Assembly (NCBI GenBank): GCA_013298695.1
Contig: JAAFIS010000004.1
Coordinates: 124,001-188,000 of the forward strand
Reading direction: 5' to 3'
DNA from: Betaproteobacteria bacterium
GTDB taxonomy: Bacteria; Pseudomonadota; Gammaproteobacteria; Burkholderiales; Casimicrobiaceae
Length of the DNA stretch: 64,000 bases
Position 1 is the first letter of the stretch. Every line of letters begins with the position of its first letter. Made by a program: the position numbers and the translations under genes. This document shows, piece after piece, positions 16,960 through 26,906 of the stretch. Below the pieces are notes generated by a model. The model was not told where the DNA came from and ran no database searches. It was given only the letters and a program-made list of their open reading frames with translations.

Positions 16960-18246
16960 TTAAGGCTTCTTAGGTGCGGCAGCGGGTGCAGCTGCAGGTG
17001 CAGCTGCGGGTGCAGGTGCTGCGGCAGGAGCGGCTGCTGGAGCCGCGGCCACTGGGCCGCCGATAACTTCGACTGCTTCCCATTTTCCGCCTTTGACTTG
17101 GAACACGGTGATTGCGCCATTTTTCATGTCGCCTTTGTCATCGTATTCGTAGGTGCCAGCAACGCCGGTGAACTTGCCAGTTTTGATCGCATCGATCACT
17201 TTGGCGCCGTCGGTGCCGCCTGCTTTCACGATCGCTTCAACCATGATCATGGTTGCGTCGTAGGTGAAAGGCGAGTAAGCCTGAACTTCTGCGTTGAACT
17301 TTGCTTTGAAGCGATCATAGAACTCGTTGCCTTTAGGCATCTTCTCTTTTGGAAGACCTGCGAGCGTTCCGTATGCGCCTTCAGCTGCGTCTGCGCCAAG
17401 CTTGACGAATTCGCCAGTCTGCATGCCGTCGCCGCCGATGAACTTAGCTTTAACGCCGAGCGCTTTCATCTGCTTGGTCATTGGACCCGCTTGCGCGTCC
17501 ATTCCGCCGAAGATGATGACGTCAGGTGCTTTTGCTTTAACTTTAGTCAGAACGCCTTTGAAGTCTTGCTCTTTCTCATTGGCAAGCGCTTCGCGGATCA
17601 CGATGTTGCCGCCAGCGGCTTTGATCGCTTTTTCTGCTTCGTCAGCAATACCAACGCCGTATGCAGTTTTGTCGTCGATGATGGCAATCTTCTTGCCGCC
17701 CATGCCTTTGACTGCGAAGTTACCAATCGCGCCGCCTTGAGCAACGTCGTTAGCAACCGTACGGAACACGCCTTTGAAGCCTTGTGCAGTCAACTTAGGG
17801 TTGGTTGCCGATGGCGTGATTTGTGGGATGCCAGCGCCGTTGTAGATCGAAGATGCTGGGATCGAGGTGCCCGAATTGAGGTGACCCACTACGCCTGCAA
17901 CTTTTGCGTCAACAAGCTTTTGCGCAACAACGGTGGCTTGCTTAGGATCGGCAGCGTCGTCTTCGACGAGCAATTCGAACTTAACTTTCTTGCCGCCGAT
18001 AGTCATGCCCTTAGCGTTTGCGTCTTCGATTGCAAGGCGCGCGCCGTTCTCGTTGTCTTTGCCGAGATGAGCAATTTGGCCGGAAGTAGGACCGACGTGA
18101 CCGATCTTAACGACCATTTCTTGTGGAGCCGCAGGAGCAGCAGCAGCCGCTTCTTTCTTTGGCTCTTCTTTTTTGCCGCAAGCAGCCAGTGTGGCTACTG
18201 CGACGAGCGAGATCGCTGCAAGAGCGAACTTATTCGAACGTGACAT
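16960..18246 (-). CDS. livK: Branched-chain amino acid-binding lipoprotein LivK, with Ala/Pro-rich tail
   Basis: Type I periplasmic binding protein of 428 residues. The N-terminus is a lipoprotein signal (lipobox LAAC, Cys about 23) followed by a charged linker, then the receptor domain from VVKIGHVGPTSGQIAHLGKDN onward. The C-terminus, after GKWEAVEVIG, is an unusual tail of about 30 residues built from AAAP repeats ending KKP. The start at 18246 (MSRSNKF) is chosen because it begins a proper signal; the frame is open to 18306. It delivers the amino acid to LivHMGF, encoded 3.8 kb downstream on the same strand. Confidence 0.92.
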   Translation of the reverse strand: MSRSNKFALAAISLVAVATLAACGKKEEPKKEAAAAAPAAPQEMVVKIGHVGPTSGQIAHLGKDNENGARLAIEDANAKGMTIGGKKVKFELLVEDDAADPKQATVVAQKLVDAKVAGVVGHLNSGTSIPASSIYNGAGIPQITPSATNPKLTAQGFKGVFRTVANDVAQGGAIGNFAVKGMGGKKIAIIDDKTAYGVGIADEAEKAIKAAGGNIVIREALANEKEQDFKGVLTKVKAKAPDVIIFGGMDAQAGPMTKQMKALGVKAKFIGGDGMQTGEFVKLGADAAEGAYGTLAGLPKEKMPKGNEFYDRFKAKFNAEVQAYSPFTYDATMIMVEAIVKAGGTDGAKVIDAIKTGKFTGVAGTYEYDDKGDMKNGAITVFQVKGGKWEAVEVIGGPVAAAPAAAPAAAPAPAAAPAAAPAAAPKKP

Positions 18247-18399
18247 TGGGGAGACCCTCCGTGAGAAAAACCCAACGATTATGTGAAATTGAGGGCTTTC
18301 TGTCAATGCAGATATCCCGCAAAGCCCCGATTTCTAAGGATTTGCGGAAAAAGCATGAGCGCGAAAGCGCTATCAGCCGTAATTTGCAAGCCCCCGCTT

Positions 18400-18478
18400 T
18401 ATATTGTTAAGTGAGAGTTAATTGCTATACGCGTTTAGCCCTAAAATCATTGCGACCGCCCAATTAGACAGTGGTTGT
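18400..18478. repeat. Paired-palindrome repeat, copy 2 (degenerate)
   Basis: Only the right arm is clear (GACCGCCCAATTAGAC, 18454-18469), with the A/T-rich stretch before it. The left arm is decayed or absent. It lies about 40 bp beyond the SDR stop. Confidence 0.4.
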
Positions 18479-18516
18479 AGATCCAGAGTTCGACAAGCTA
18501 CGATCTCGCTAAATCG

Positions 18517-19275
18517 CTACCCACGCCCCACAAACGGCATTTTTGTGGCCATGATATTCATGAACAAAACGTTAGCTTCGAGCGGCAGATTCGCGATGTG
18601 CACGACCGCATCAGCGACGTGGCGAACATCCATGCGTGGCTCAATCGCCATGCTGCCATTTGCTTGCAAAATCCCGGCAGCCATGCGCTCGGTCATCTCG
18701 GTGGCTGCGTTGCCGATATCGATTTGCGAGGCGGTGATGTCGTATTTCCGGCCGTCGAGCGCGATCGATTTAGTTAAGCCCGAAATCGCGTGCTTAGTGG
18801 CGGTGTACGGTGTGCTGTTCGGGCGCGGCGCATAGGCTGAAATCGAGCCGTTATTGATGATTCGCCCACCGCGCGGATCCTGCGCTTTCATCACGCGGAA
18901 CGCTTCGCGTGCGCAGAAAAAGCTTCCGTTGAGATTGGTATCAACCACCGCTCTCCACTGCTCAATGCTTAGCTCATCGATGTCCACCGGCGGCGCGCCA
19001 ATACCCGCGTTGTTAAAGAGAACGTCAACGCGACCAAAACGCGCGACCGTTTGCTCAAACAACGCTTTCACCGAGGCCGGTTCAGACACATTGGTCACCA
19101 CCGCAAGGCCGCGCTCGGCATCAGCGCCCGCACTTGCGACTGCAGCGCGTAACTCTGCTTCGCGTCGCCCGGCATACACAACCGAATAGCCCGCCTTCAA
19201 AAGTGCAACGGCGCTCGCTTTGCCGATACCCGCCGAGGCACCGGTGACGATAGCGACTTTAATAGAGCTTTTCAT
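18517..19275 (-). CDS. Short-chain dehydrogenase/reductase
   Basis: Classical SDR of 252 residues with the NAD(P)-binding GASAGIGKA loop at 12-20, NNAGIGAP near 90, and catalytic Ser-Tyr-Lys ([21 protein letters not shown]). It oxidises or reduces a hydroxyl/keto substrate; the arginines after the second strand ([10 protein letters not shown]) suggest NADP. The substrate is unknown. It lies 138 bp after a CoA-transferase gene on the same strand, with a GGGGGC/GCCCCC hairpin in the gap, so they are probably separate units. Confidence 0.88.
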   Translation of the reverse strand: MKSSIKVAIVTGASAGIGKASAVALLKAGYSVVYAGRREAELRAAVASAGADAERGLAVVTNVSEPASVKALFEQTVARFGRVDVLFNNAGIGAPPVDIDELSIEQWRAVVDTNLNGSFFCAREAFRVMKAQDPRGGRIINNGSISAYAPRPNSTPYTATKHAISGLTKSIALDGRKYDITASQIDIGNAATEMTERMAAGILQANGSMAIEPRMDVRHVADAVVHIANLPLEANVLFMNIMATKMPFVGRG

Positions 19276-19413
19276 TGTTGAATCCGTGGGTGTGATGTTT
19301 GTTGAATGTTGTGGTCGCGAGATTAACCGCCCTTGCCTAATTTCCTGGGGGCTACCTAGGCCCCCGAAACGATCGGTCTGGTAGCGCGGTCAAGCCGTTA
19401 CATACGAAAGTGA

Positions 19414-20445
19414 CTACGCGCCCGCACTCGGCGACAAACGAGAAAACAGCCGGTGGTCACGCGCTTCCGAAAGTGTAAGCACCGGCGTTACACAGCAATC
19501 GATGTCGTCAAAGAAATCGACCCAATGCGACAGCGTTTGTTCCGAAAAGTAATCGCTGAGTTCCTTTCGCACGCGCATCGCAGCGATGCCCTCCGATTGT
19601 CGCAACGGCTTCAAATGCGCTTTTCCCGTAGCGTCGCAAAGCGCGTCCCAAAACTTTTGTTCGAGCGCCCCGACCGCCAAGAAACGCTGATCGGACGTTG
19701 GGTATATGCCGTAACAAGGCCATCCGCCCGTGAGCCAATCCTCGCCACGCGATTTCGCGGCACCCAGCGCCAAGCCGTGTTCCGCAATGATGTTTAAGCG
19801 AGCCACTTCATGGGTCATCGACACATCGATGAACGAGCCCGACCCGGTTGTTTTTGCTTGCAAGAGTGCCGCACACACCCGCATCGCCGCGGCCAGTGCG
19901 CCGCCTGCGAGATCGGCGATCTGCCAGTTAGAAATTGCGGGCGGGCGACCGCGCTCGCCAATTTGATCCAGCACGCCGCTCATAGCCAGGTAGTTAATGT
20001 CGTGGCCTGCCCGATCGCGCCACTCGCTCGCGCTGCCGTAACCGGTAATAGCGCAGTAGACGAGTCGCGGATTGATCGCAGAAAGCGCCTCGAAATCCAC
20101 GCCAAGCTTGGTCATCACGCCGGGGCGAAAACTCTCGATGAGCGCATCGCTCTCACCGACGAGTGAGCGCAAACGCTCGCGACCGAGCTCTGTTTTCAAG
20201 TCAACTCGCTCTACGGTTTTTCCGCGATTGACGATTGAATACAACGGCGACACTGGCGTCGAGAGAGGCGCAAGTTGATCTTTAGGTGCGTTGCTCGGCA
20301 AACCGAGGCTAGCGGCGTAATCGCCCTCCGGCGGTTCAATTTTCGTGACTTCGGCACCCATCTCCGCGAGCATTCGCGTGCACGCAGGGCCTGGAAGCAA
20401 GCGGGTCAGATCAAGAATTCGGATGTTGGCGAGGGGCGAAGACAC
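19414..20445 (-). CDS. CaiB/BaiF-family CoA transferase (alpha-methylacyl-CoA racemase-like)
   Basis: Family III CoA-transferase fold protein of 343 residues. The N-terminal RILDLTRLLPGPACTRMLAEMGAEVTKIEPP block is diagnostic, and the GHDINYLAMSG segment carries the conserved aspartate. Its length and the GHDINYLAMSG form are closest to alpha-methylacyl-CoA racemases rather than formyl-CoA transferases. GTG start. A REP-like sequence and a 146-bp gap separate it from the divergent phoH-like gene. Confidence 0.87.
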   Translation of the reverse strand: MSSPLANIRILDLTRLLPGPACTRMLAEMGAEVTKIEPPEGDYAASLGLPSNAPKDQLAPLSTPVSPLYSIVNRGKTVERVDLKTELGRERLRSLVGESDALIESFRPGVMTKLGVDFEALSAINPRLVYCAITGYGSASEWRDRAGHDINYLAMSGVLDQIGERGRPPAISNWQIADLAGGALAAAMRVCAALLQAKTTGSGSFIDVSMTHEVARLNIIAEHGLALGAAKSRGEDWLTGGWPCYGIYPTSDQRFLAVGALEQKFWDALCDATGKAHLKPLRQSEGIAAMRVRKELSDYFSEQTLSHWVDFFDDIDCCVTPVLTLSEARDHRLFSRLSPSAGA

Positions 20446-20475
20446 GTTAAGAATCGAATGTGGTGTAGGTCCGAT

Positions 20476-20510
20476 TGTAGGAGCGGCTCAGTCGCTCTTC
20501 TCGGCCGCTC
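20476..20510. repeat. REP-like sequence TGTAGGAGCGGCT
   Basis: TGTAGGAGCGGCTCAGTCGC with GGCCGCTC after it resembles the GTGGGAGCGGC REP class also seen at 5067. It lies in the divergent gap before phoH. Confidence 0.45.
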
Positions 20511-20591
20511 AAATGCACAAAGAGCACGCCTCGTTTGCGTATTCGCACGTGACACACGACAATTGCAATCCGCTTCAAACCGAAAACTCAA

Positions 20592-21686
20592 TTGAGCGCA
20601 TCCACGCTACAGCTCTCTCTCGATCCGATTGATAACGCGACGCTCGTTACCGTATGCGGCGCGATCGATTCGAACATCCGACGCCTCGAACAGGATTTCG
20701 CCGTAAAAATTCGCCGTCGTGCCTCGAAGTTCACCATTGAATCCGAGACGTCGCTACAGGCCACCGCCGCAAAAAAAGCCATTGAGCGATTTCGTTATGT
20801 GGCATCAACCGGAAAACGCGAGCTAAGCGACGAGGAAATCGAGCTGACGATATCCGAGTTAAAAGCTACCGTCGCATCGAAAAAGAGCAAACCTACCGCG
20901 GCGGCTGACGAAAAAAAATCCGTTAAATCCGGTGCACCCACCTCTGCTTCAATCAAGGCCGACGAGAGCGCGTTCGCTCAGTTTGACGCGCTGGAGGCTG
21001 CTGCGGGCGCGATGCCGCTCAAGGTCAAGCGCAGTGATCTCGCCGCACGCACGCCGATGCAGCTCGAATACTTAAAAAACATTCAGCAGTACGACATTAC
21101 GTTTGGAATCGGCCCCGCAGGCACCGGAAAAACTTATCTTGCGGTGGCATGCGCGGTTGACGCGTTTGAGCGAGAGCTGATCAAACGCATCGTGCTGGTT
21201 CGACCCGCGGTAGAGGCGGGCGAGCGCTTGGGTTTTCTGCCCGGTGATCTGATTCAAAAAGTTGACCCCTATTTGCGACCGCTCTACGATGCGCTGTTCG
21301 ATCTAATGGGGCTTGAGAAAACAACGAAACTCATGGAGCGCGGCACCATTGAGGTTGCGCCGCTTGCGTTCATGCGCGGGCGCACGTTAAACGGCTCGTT
21401 CATCATCCTCGATGAGGCCCAAAACACGACGCCCGAGCAGATGAAAATGTTTCTAACGCGCATCGGTTTCGGGACCAAAACCGTGGTGACTGGCGACCCA
21501 ACTCAAATCGATCTGCAGAAGCATCAAAAAAGCGGTTTATTTGATGCGCAGCAAGTGCTCTCTGACGTGGATGGCATCGCGTTTACCCATTTCACCAGCC
21601 GAGACGTTGTGCGCCATCCGCTCGTGCAAAAAATTGTGAACGCGTACGAACGAACGGCCGAACGCTCACCACCAAAACATCGCTAA
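20592..21686 (+). CDS. ybeZ: PhoH-like ATPase (YbeZ family)
   Basis: A 364-residue protein. The N-terminal part is KH-like, followed by a lysine-rich low-complexity linker at about 97-120. The PhoH ATPase domain has Walker A GPAGTGKT at 174-181, [18 protein letters not shown], and Walker [22 protein letters not shown]. It is a predicted RNA-associated NTPase that works with the endoribonuclease YbeY, whose gene begins at its last base. TTG start is the only one that covers the conserved N-terminus; no strong Shine-Dalgarno is visible. Confidence 0.9.
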   Translation: MSASTLQLSLDPIDNATLVTVCGAIDSNIRRLEQDFAVKIRRRASKFTIESETSLQATAAKKAIERFRYVASTGKRELSDEEIELTISELKATVASKKSKPTAAADEKKSVKSGAPTSASIKADESAFAQFDALEAAAGAMPLKVKRSDLAARTPMQLEYLKNIQQYDITFGIGPAGTGKTYLAVACAVDAFERELIKRIVLVRPAVEAGERLGFLPGDLIQKVDPYLRPLYDALFDLMGLEKTTKLMERGTIEVAPLAFMRGRTLNGSFIILDEAQNTTPEQMKMFLTRIGFGTKTVVTGDPTQIDLQKHQKSGLFDAQQVLSDVDGIAFTHFTSRDVVRHPLVQKIVNAYERTAERSPPKHR

Positions 21687-22171
21687 TGCCGCTCTCGCTC
21701 GCCGTTCAATTCGCTGCGCACAGCGCTCATTTGCCGCTTCGCGCGCAAGTGCGTCGTTGGGCCATCGCCGCGCACGCGCTCGCGCAAGAACACCTCGAAT
21801 TGGACGCGCTCGACGGCGAGACGACGATTCGTTATGTTGACGAAAAAGAAGGGCGTGAACTCAACAAAAGTTTTCGTGGCAAAGATTACGCCACAAACGT
21901 TCTGACCTTTGTGAGCGAGCCGCTCAATCGCGCTAAATCACCTCGGCAATTAATGCGCTACGCTGCTGACATCGCAATTTGCTCTGCGGTTGTTGCGCGT
22001 GAAGCGAAAGCTCAGCGAAAGACGATTCACGCGCATCACGCGCATATGGTAATTCATGGCATGCTGCATGCCCTGAGCTTCGATCATGAAAATTCATTGG
22101 ATGCTCAGGCCATGGAATCTATTGAAATCGCGGTGCTACGGCGATTTCGTATAAATAACCCTTATGAATAA
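21686..22171 (+). CDS. ybeY: Endoribonuclease YbeY
   Basis: A 161-residue single-domain metal-dependent endoribonuclease involved in 16S rRNA 3' maturation and ribosome quality control. The motif HGMLHALSFDHE near residue 125 supplies the three metal-binding histidines; NKSFRGKDYATNVLTF is the other family block. It overlaps the phoH-like stop by one base, the usual ybeZ-ybeY pairing. Confidence 0.94.
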   Translation: MPLSLAVQFAAHSAHLPLRAQVRRWAIAAHALAQEHLELDALDGETTIRYVDEKEGRELNKSFRGKDYATNVLTFVSEPLNRAKSPRQLMRYAADIAICSAVVAREAKAQRKTIHAHHAHMVIHGMLHALSFDHENSLDAQAMESIEIAVLRRFRINNPYE

Positions 22172-22200
22172 ATGTTGACCGCAGCTCCGTGTCAGAAGCT

Positions 22201-22290
22201 CCAGTTTAATCGGGCGAAACTGCTTTTTCTCTGCGAAACCAACGATTTATATAAATCAGCTCACCGCCCAACTAAATAGGCAGTAAATCA
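22201..22290. repeat. Paired-palindrome repeat, copy 3
   Basis: The left arm lies at 22203-22222 (CAGTTT-AATCGGGCG-AAACTG, followed by CTTTTTCT, which also looks like a ybeY terminator). The right arm is at 22263-22283 (ACCGCCCAACTAAATAGGC). The centre holds the palindrome GATTTATATAAATC. It lies between ybeY and corC. Confidence 0.65.
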
Positions 22291-22314
22291 TCAAAGTTAT
22301 GTTGTTATTGAACC

Positions 22315-23142
22315 ATGAGTGACGCCGACGCAAAACCGAAGCCTTCGCTGTTTGAACGCTTATCGACAATGCTTTCGGGTGCACCCGAAGATCGCGATGA
22401 TTTGTTGCAAATGTTGCGCGATGCCCACGACCGGAAGTTGCTCGATGCCGACGCGCTTTCCATCTTCGAGGGTGCGCTCGACGTCGCTGAAATGACGGTA
22501 TCCGACGTGATGGTGCCCCGCTCGCAGATGGATGTGATCGCAATCGACGCGCAACCCGCAGATGTGATCGCAGAAATGGTCGAAACGCGCCACTCGCGCT
22601 ACCCGGTTATCGGCGAAAACCGCGACGAGGTCAGCGGCATTTTGCTTGCTAAAGACTTGCTGGCCTACGTGGCCAATCCCGAAGCGTTTTCACTTAAGAA
22701 TGTGTTGCGCGCTGCGGTGTTTGTTCCGGAAACTAAGCGCTTAAATGTGTTGCTGCGCGAATTCCGCTCCCAGCGCAACCACATGGCCATCGTGATCGAC
22801 GAGCATGGCTCAGTTGCGGGCCTGGTCACGATCGAAGATGTGCTCGAACAAATCGTTGGCGAGATCATCGACGAATACGATTACGACGAAGAAGCCGACA
22901 ACATCATCGCCGAAAGTGCCACGCGCTGGCGGGTAAAAGCAACGACCGAGATCGAAGCGTTTAACGAAAAGTTTGGCACGCAATTCAGCGACGACGAGAG
23001 CGATACGATTGGTGGCCTATTGATGCACGAGTTCGCGCGAGTGCCGCATCGCGGTGAAACAATTGAACTACGCGGTTTTCGCTTTACAGTGCTCCGCGCC
23101 GATGGTCGACGCGTTTGGCTCGCGACCGTTGAGCGGGTTTGA
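22315..23142 (+). CDS. corC: CorC/YbeX-type CBS-domain protein
   Basis: A 275-residue cytoplasmic protein with two CBS domains (MVPRSQMDVI at about 63 and KRLNVLLREFRSQRNHMAIVIDEHG near 140) and a C-terminal CorC/HlyC domain. In E. coli the protein modulates Mg/Co efflux and ribosome-related functions. It sits in the standard ybeZ-ybeY-corC-lnt order. A paired-palindrome repeat separates it from ybeY. Confidence 0.93.
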   Translation: MSDADAKPKPSLFERLSTMLSGAPEDRDDLLQMLRDAHDRKLLDADALSIFEGALDVAEMTVSDVMVPRSQMDVIAIDAQPADVIAEMVETRHSRYPVIGENRDEVSGILLAKDLLAYVANPEAFSLKNVLRAAVFVPETKRLNVLLREFRSQRNHMAIVIDEHGSVAGLVTIEDVLEQIVGEIIDEYDYDEEADNIIAESATRWRVKATTEIEAFNEKFGTQFSDDESDTIGGLLMHEFARVPHRGETIELRGFRFTVLRADGRRVWLATVERV

Positions 23143-23145
23143 CCC

Positions 23146-24708
23146 GTGACGAGCCACCAACCTCCTGGTTTGAAACTTAGCCTCCTCCTCGCTGCTGCCT
23201 CCGGCGCGCTCACCGCGTATTTGAGTTTTGCGCCGATCGGCTGGTGGGTGTTTGCGTTCATCGGGATGGGCGCGCTTGCCTATCTTGTGCGCGGCGCGAA
23301 AACATCGCGGAGCAGCGCGTTGATCGGTTTCGTTTTCGGACTCGCCTATTTCGTTGCAGGCGTCTCTTGGGTTCGCATCAGCATGAACGAATTCGGCGGC
23401 ATGCCGTTGCCGATGGCGTGGTTTGCGGCAGTGCTCTTCTGTGCGTATCTCGCGATCTTTCCAATGCTCGCTTGCGCATTCACGGCGTGGGCGAGACCGA
23501 AATCGTTGTATTTTTTCGCTTTCGTTTTCGCATGCACTTGGGCGTTTGCAGAATACCTGCGCGCGCATCTGTTTACTGGGTTTGAGTGGTTGAGTATTGG
23601 CGCAACGCAAGCGCCCGCCGGCATTTCGCTCGGCGCGCAGTTGTTCGGCATTTTCGGTTGCTCGTTTTTGATCGTTTTTCTATCGGTACTCGCGCTCGAA
23701 TTTCTGCGTGGCGTTTCGAAAAAGATTGCTCGAACGAATGATCCAACCGATGATTCTGCCGGCGTGTCTGCCCTCGCGTTTGGCGCTGCGTGTTCGATTG
23801 CGCCGATTATTGTTTTAACCTTCATTGGCCCCGTCGATTTTGTTTCGAGCACCACAAACGCCACCCGCATCTCTCTGCTGCAAGGCAATATCGAACAGTC
23901 TCTAAAGTGGGATCCTGCCCGTTTTCAAACCACGCTCGAAACTTACGAGAAACTAATTCGTGAGGCGAAAGGCGAGCTCATCATCTTGCCCGAGACAGCA
24001 ATCCCGACGTTGTTGCATCGCGTACCGCCCGAATACATTGAACGTTTGCAATCCATCGCAAAAGCTAAAAACGCAAACCTTTTGATCGGCGTTCCGATTG
24101 AAGAACGCGATCGTTACTACAACGCCGCGATCTCGCTCGGCGTAGAACCGCCGCAGCAATACAGAAAAGTTCACCTTGTGCCGTTCGGCGAGTTCATGCC
24201 GTTGAAGGTCGTGCTCGGCTGGTTTTACCGAAACTTGCAGATTCCTATGAGCGATTTCGCTCGTGGCGACGCGGATCAAGCGCCGATCAAACTAAACGGG
24301 CAAACGCTCGGTATGTCGATTTGCTATGAGGATGCGTTTGCCCGGGACGTTCATCGCACGCTACCTGATGCAACCCTTCTGGTAAACATCTCGAACGACG
24401 CGTGGTTTGGAAGAAGCGCTGCAGCAGAACAACATTTGCAGCTCGCGCAGATGCGCGCGATCGAGCAAGCGCGCCCGATGGTTCGTGCGAACAACACGGG
24501 CATCACCGCCGTGATCGATGCCAAAGGGCGCGTTACCGACCGCATTGAGCCATGGAAAACGGGCATTCTTGAAGCGACCGTGCAAGGCGCGAAAGGCTAC
24601 ACCCCATACATGGTGTGGGGCGATTTGCCGATTCTTATCATCTGCTTAGCAGGCTTGGGTATTGGTACCGCCCAGCGCTTGCGACGCGGCGCACCGACTT
24701 CTGCTTGA
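23146..24708 (+). CDS. lnt: Apolipoprotein N-acyltransferase
   Basis: Inner-membrane enzyme of 520 residues that adds the third acyl chain to lipoproteins. About six N-terminal TM segments precede a periplasmic nitrilase domain with catalytic Glu (LPETAIPTLLHR), Lys (YRKVHLVPFGEFMP) and Cys (GMSICYEDAF). GTG start 3 bp after corC. This gene presumably serves the several lipoproteins in the window (LivK, LptM). Confidence 0.95.
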   Translation: MTSHQPPGLKLSLLLAAASGALTAYLSFAPIGWWVFAFIGMGALAYLVRGAKTSRSSALIGFVFGLAYFVAGVSWVRISMNEFGGMPLPMAWFAAVLFCAYLAIFPMLACAFTAWARPKSLYFFAFVFACTWAFAEYLRAHLFTGFEWLSIGATQAPAGISLGAQLFGIFGCSFLIVFLSVLALEFLRGVSKKIARTNDPTDDSAGVSALAFGAACSIAPIIVLTFIGPVDFVSSTTNATRISLLQGNIEQSLKWDPARFQTTLETYEKLIREAKGELIILPETAIPTLLHRVPPEYIERLQSIAKAKNANLLIGVPIEERDRYYNAAISLGVEPPQQYRKVHLVPFGEFMPLKVVLGWFYRNLQIPMSDFARGDADQAPIKLNGQTLGMSICYEDAFARDVHRTLPDATLLVNISNDAWFGRSAAAEQHLQLAQMRAIEQARPMVRANNTGITAVIDAKGRVTDRIEPWKTGILEATVQGAKGYTPYMVWGDLPILIICLAGLGIGTAQRLRRGAPTSA

Positions 24709-24715
24709 GCGCGAC

Positions 24716-25834
24716 GTGACCGCAGCGCGCGAAGGCACTAGGCTCTCCCGCAACGCTGGGCTCGACTTGCTTCGAGCGCTGGCCATCGTCCTCACATTTT
24801 TCGTCCACTTTGTGTGGGTTATGGGCGGTTGGCTGTATCAACGTGACTTCGAAATGCTCGCGGTGCGCGAGGCAAATTCATTGGCTGAAGGAGTGCTCAT
24901 CTGGCTTGCGCATTCGCAGCATGGCGTGTTTCTTTTTTTTGTATTGAGCGGATATCTCATGGGGCGTAAATGGTTCGCAAACGCGGACCTGAGCGCTGCG
25001 AGATTTTTTCGTGATCGAGCTTTTCGCACGCTGCCGGGCGCGTGGCTCGCGGTGCTCTGCGCGCTACTTTTCCTCGCGGGTAGCGCGCACTGGCCCGCCG
25101 ATCCGATCGCCCGCTATCTGGAAAACGCGTTTTTCTTGAACTGGTTTCGTAAAGACGATTCACGCGCCCTGCTAGTGGTGACGTGGTCACTACACGCCGA
25201 ATGGCTGTTCTATTTGTCACTCCCGCTGATTGCCGCGTGTGCGCAGCGCTTTGCGAAATCGCGACCCGCACTCGGCGTGTTGCTAATCGCGCTGGCAATT
25301 TGCGTTGCACTCAAGTTTTTGAGCCTGCGAGGTGCGGCCTATGCGTGGTTTTTCGCGGTCGGCGTGATCGTTGCGATTCGTAGAAACGATTGGCGAGCGC
25401 ACATAAAAAGAATCCCGTGGCCCGTTATTTTTATCAGTTATGTGGGCGTCAATTTCACCTATGCGTGGTTCAGCGCGTCCGCCGCTCGGCTGCAAACAGC
25501 GTTTTGGAATCCGTTTGATACGCACGCGATTTTGTTCGGATTGACCGCTGGAGCGTTGCTTTTGAAGTTACTACATGCTGAATTTGCTGACGCGCTTTGG
25601 GTTCGCACTGGCCGCTATGTCGCTCAGATCTCATACTCGATTTATCTCTGGCACTTACTGGTGATTCTCGCCGTTGGTCGCTGGATGCAATGGCCGCAAT
25701 CGCTCGAAACTTTTGGAGCACCAATTGCCGTAATCGTGTACACAAGTGCTGTGCTTTTTCTGACTTGGCTCGTGTCCGCACTTTCATTCGCGTTGATCGA
25801 GCGACCGTATTTCGAGCGCAAACGAACGACGTGA
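24716..25834 (+). CDS. OafA/YrhL-type acyltransferase 3
   Basis: A 372-residue membrane protein with about ten TM segments. It begins [20 protein letters not shown], with the catalytic-region histidine, and has [11 protein letters not shown], both typical of acyltransferase family 3, which O-acetylates cell-surface sugars or lipids. Its substrate is unknown. GTG 24716, 7 bp after the lnt stop, is preferred to TTG 24662, which would overlap lnt. It sits between lnt and glyQ, which are neighbours in many relatives, so it may be an insertion into the block (inference). Confidence 0.85.
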   Translation: MTAAREGTRLSRNAGLDLLRALAIVLTFFVHFVWVMGGWLYQRDFEMLAVREANSLAEGVLIWLAHSQHGVFLFFVLSGYLMGRKWFANADLSAARFFRDRAFRTLPGAWLAVLCALLFLAGSAHWPADPIARYLENAFFLNWFRKDDSRALLVVTWSLHAEWLFYLSLPLIAACAQRFAKSRPALGVLLIALAICVALKFLSLRGAAYAWFFAVGVIVAIRRNDWRAHIKRIPWPVIFISYVGVNFTYAWFSASAARLQTAFWNPFDTHAILFGLTAGALLLKLLHAEFADALWVRTGRYVAQISYSIYLWHLLVILAVGRWMQWPQSLETFGAPIAVIVYTSAVLFLTWLVSALSFALIERPYFERKRTT

Positions 25835-25949
25835 GCTGTGGCGTCGCTGCGAAACCCGCATAAAATCAGGAAAAACCTGTGTACGCAGCATCACCTCAAC
25901 TAACGTGAAGTTGCATCACTCGCCTCCGGCCTCTCGTCATTTAAGAACA

Positions 25950-26906
25950 ATGATCACTTTTCAAGAAGCGATTCTTCGCTTACAAACGTATTGGAATGCG
26001 CAGGGTTGCGCGCTCTTGCAACCGATCGATCTAGAGGTCGGTGCCGGTACGTCTCACACCGCCACTTTCCTTCGCGCACTCGGGCCTGAGCCTTGGCGCG
26101 CTGCGTATGTGCAGCCCTCGCGTCGTCCAAAAGATGGGCGCTACGGTGAAAACCCAAATCGCTTGCATCAGCATCATCAGTATCAAGTGGTGCTCAAACC
26201 CTCACCGCCAAACATTCTTGATTTGTATTTGGGTTCGCTTACCGCGCTCGGCTTCGATCTATCGCAAAACGATGTGCGTTTCGTCGAAGACGATTGGGAA
26301 AACCCAACGCTTGGCGCGTGGGGATTGGGTTGGGAAGTGTGGATGAACGGCATGGAGATCACGCAGTTCACTTACTTTCAGCAAGTTGGCGGATTGAATT
26401 GCAAACCGATCACGGGCGAGATTACCTACGGGCTTGAACGACTCTGCATGTATTTGCAAGGCGTAGAAAACGTGTATGACCTCGTGTATTCGAAAAGCGT
26501 CGTTGATGACGTTGAGAACATCATTACTTACGGCGATGTGTGGCATCAGAACGAAGTGGAGCAAGCCACATACAGCTTTGAGCAGAGCGATGCGGGCGTG
26601 TTGCTCGGCCTGTTCAACACGTTTGAGAGCGAAGCAAAGCGATTGATGGACGCGCAGCTCGCGTTGCCCGCGTATGAAATGGTGCTCAAGGCAGGCAACG
26701 TGTTTAATTTGCTCGATGCGCGCGGTGCGATCAGCGTGACCGAGCGCGCGGCCTACATTGCGCGCATTCGCAATATTTCGCGGAGCGTGGCGCAGAGTTA
26801 TTACGATTCGCGCGAGCGGCTGAACTTTCCAATGCTCAAAGGCAACACCCGCGAAGCATTGCTTGCGCTGCTTCCTAAGAAGGAAGTGAAGGCAGTAGCG
26901 GCATGA
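25950..26906 (+). CDS. glyQ: Glycyl-tRNA synthetase alpha subunit
   Basis: Catalytic subunit of the tetrameric bacterial GlyRS, 318 residues. It begins [14 protein letters not shown], followed by [35 protein letters not shown] and [10 protein letters not shown]. The in-frame ATG at 25905 would add 15 residues not usual for the family. It overlaps glyS by 4 nt (ATGA). Confidence 0.97.
   Translation: MITFQEAILRLQTYWNAQGCALLQPIDLEVGAGTSHTATFLRALGPEPWRAAYVQPSRRPKDGRYGENPNRLHQHHQYQVVLKPSPPNILDLYLGSLTALGFDLSQNDVRFVEDDWENPTLGAWGLGWEVWMNGMEITQFTYFQQVGGLNCKPITGEITYGLERLCMYLQGVENVYDLVYSKSVVDDVENIITYGDVWHQNEVEQATYSFEQSDAGVLLGLFNTFESEAKRLMDAQLALPAYEMVLKAGNVFNLLDARGAISVTERAAYIARIRNISRSVAQSYYDSRERLNFPMLKGNTREALLALLPKKEVKAVAA

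Noticed and set aside
17098-18243. 381-residue open frame opposite livK
   Set aside because: It is antisense to an unmistakable LivK; the cysteine/phenylalanine-rich translation matches no family and its length reflects the low stop frequency opposite Ala/Gly/Lys-rich codons.
19345-19366. GGGGGC-N7-GCCCCC hairpin between the SDR and CoA-transferase genes
   Set aside because: The stem is good but lacks a T-run on either strand; could be a weak attenuator, not called.
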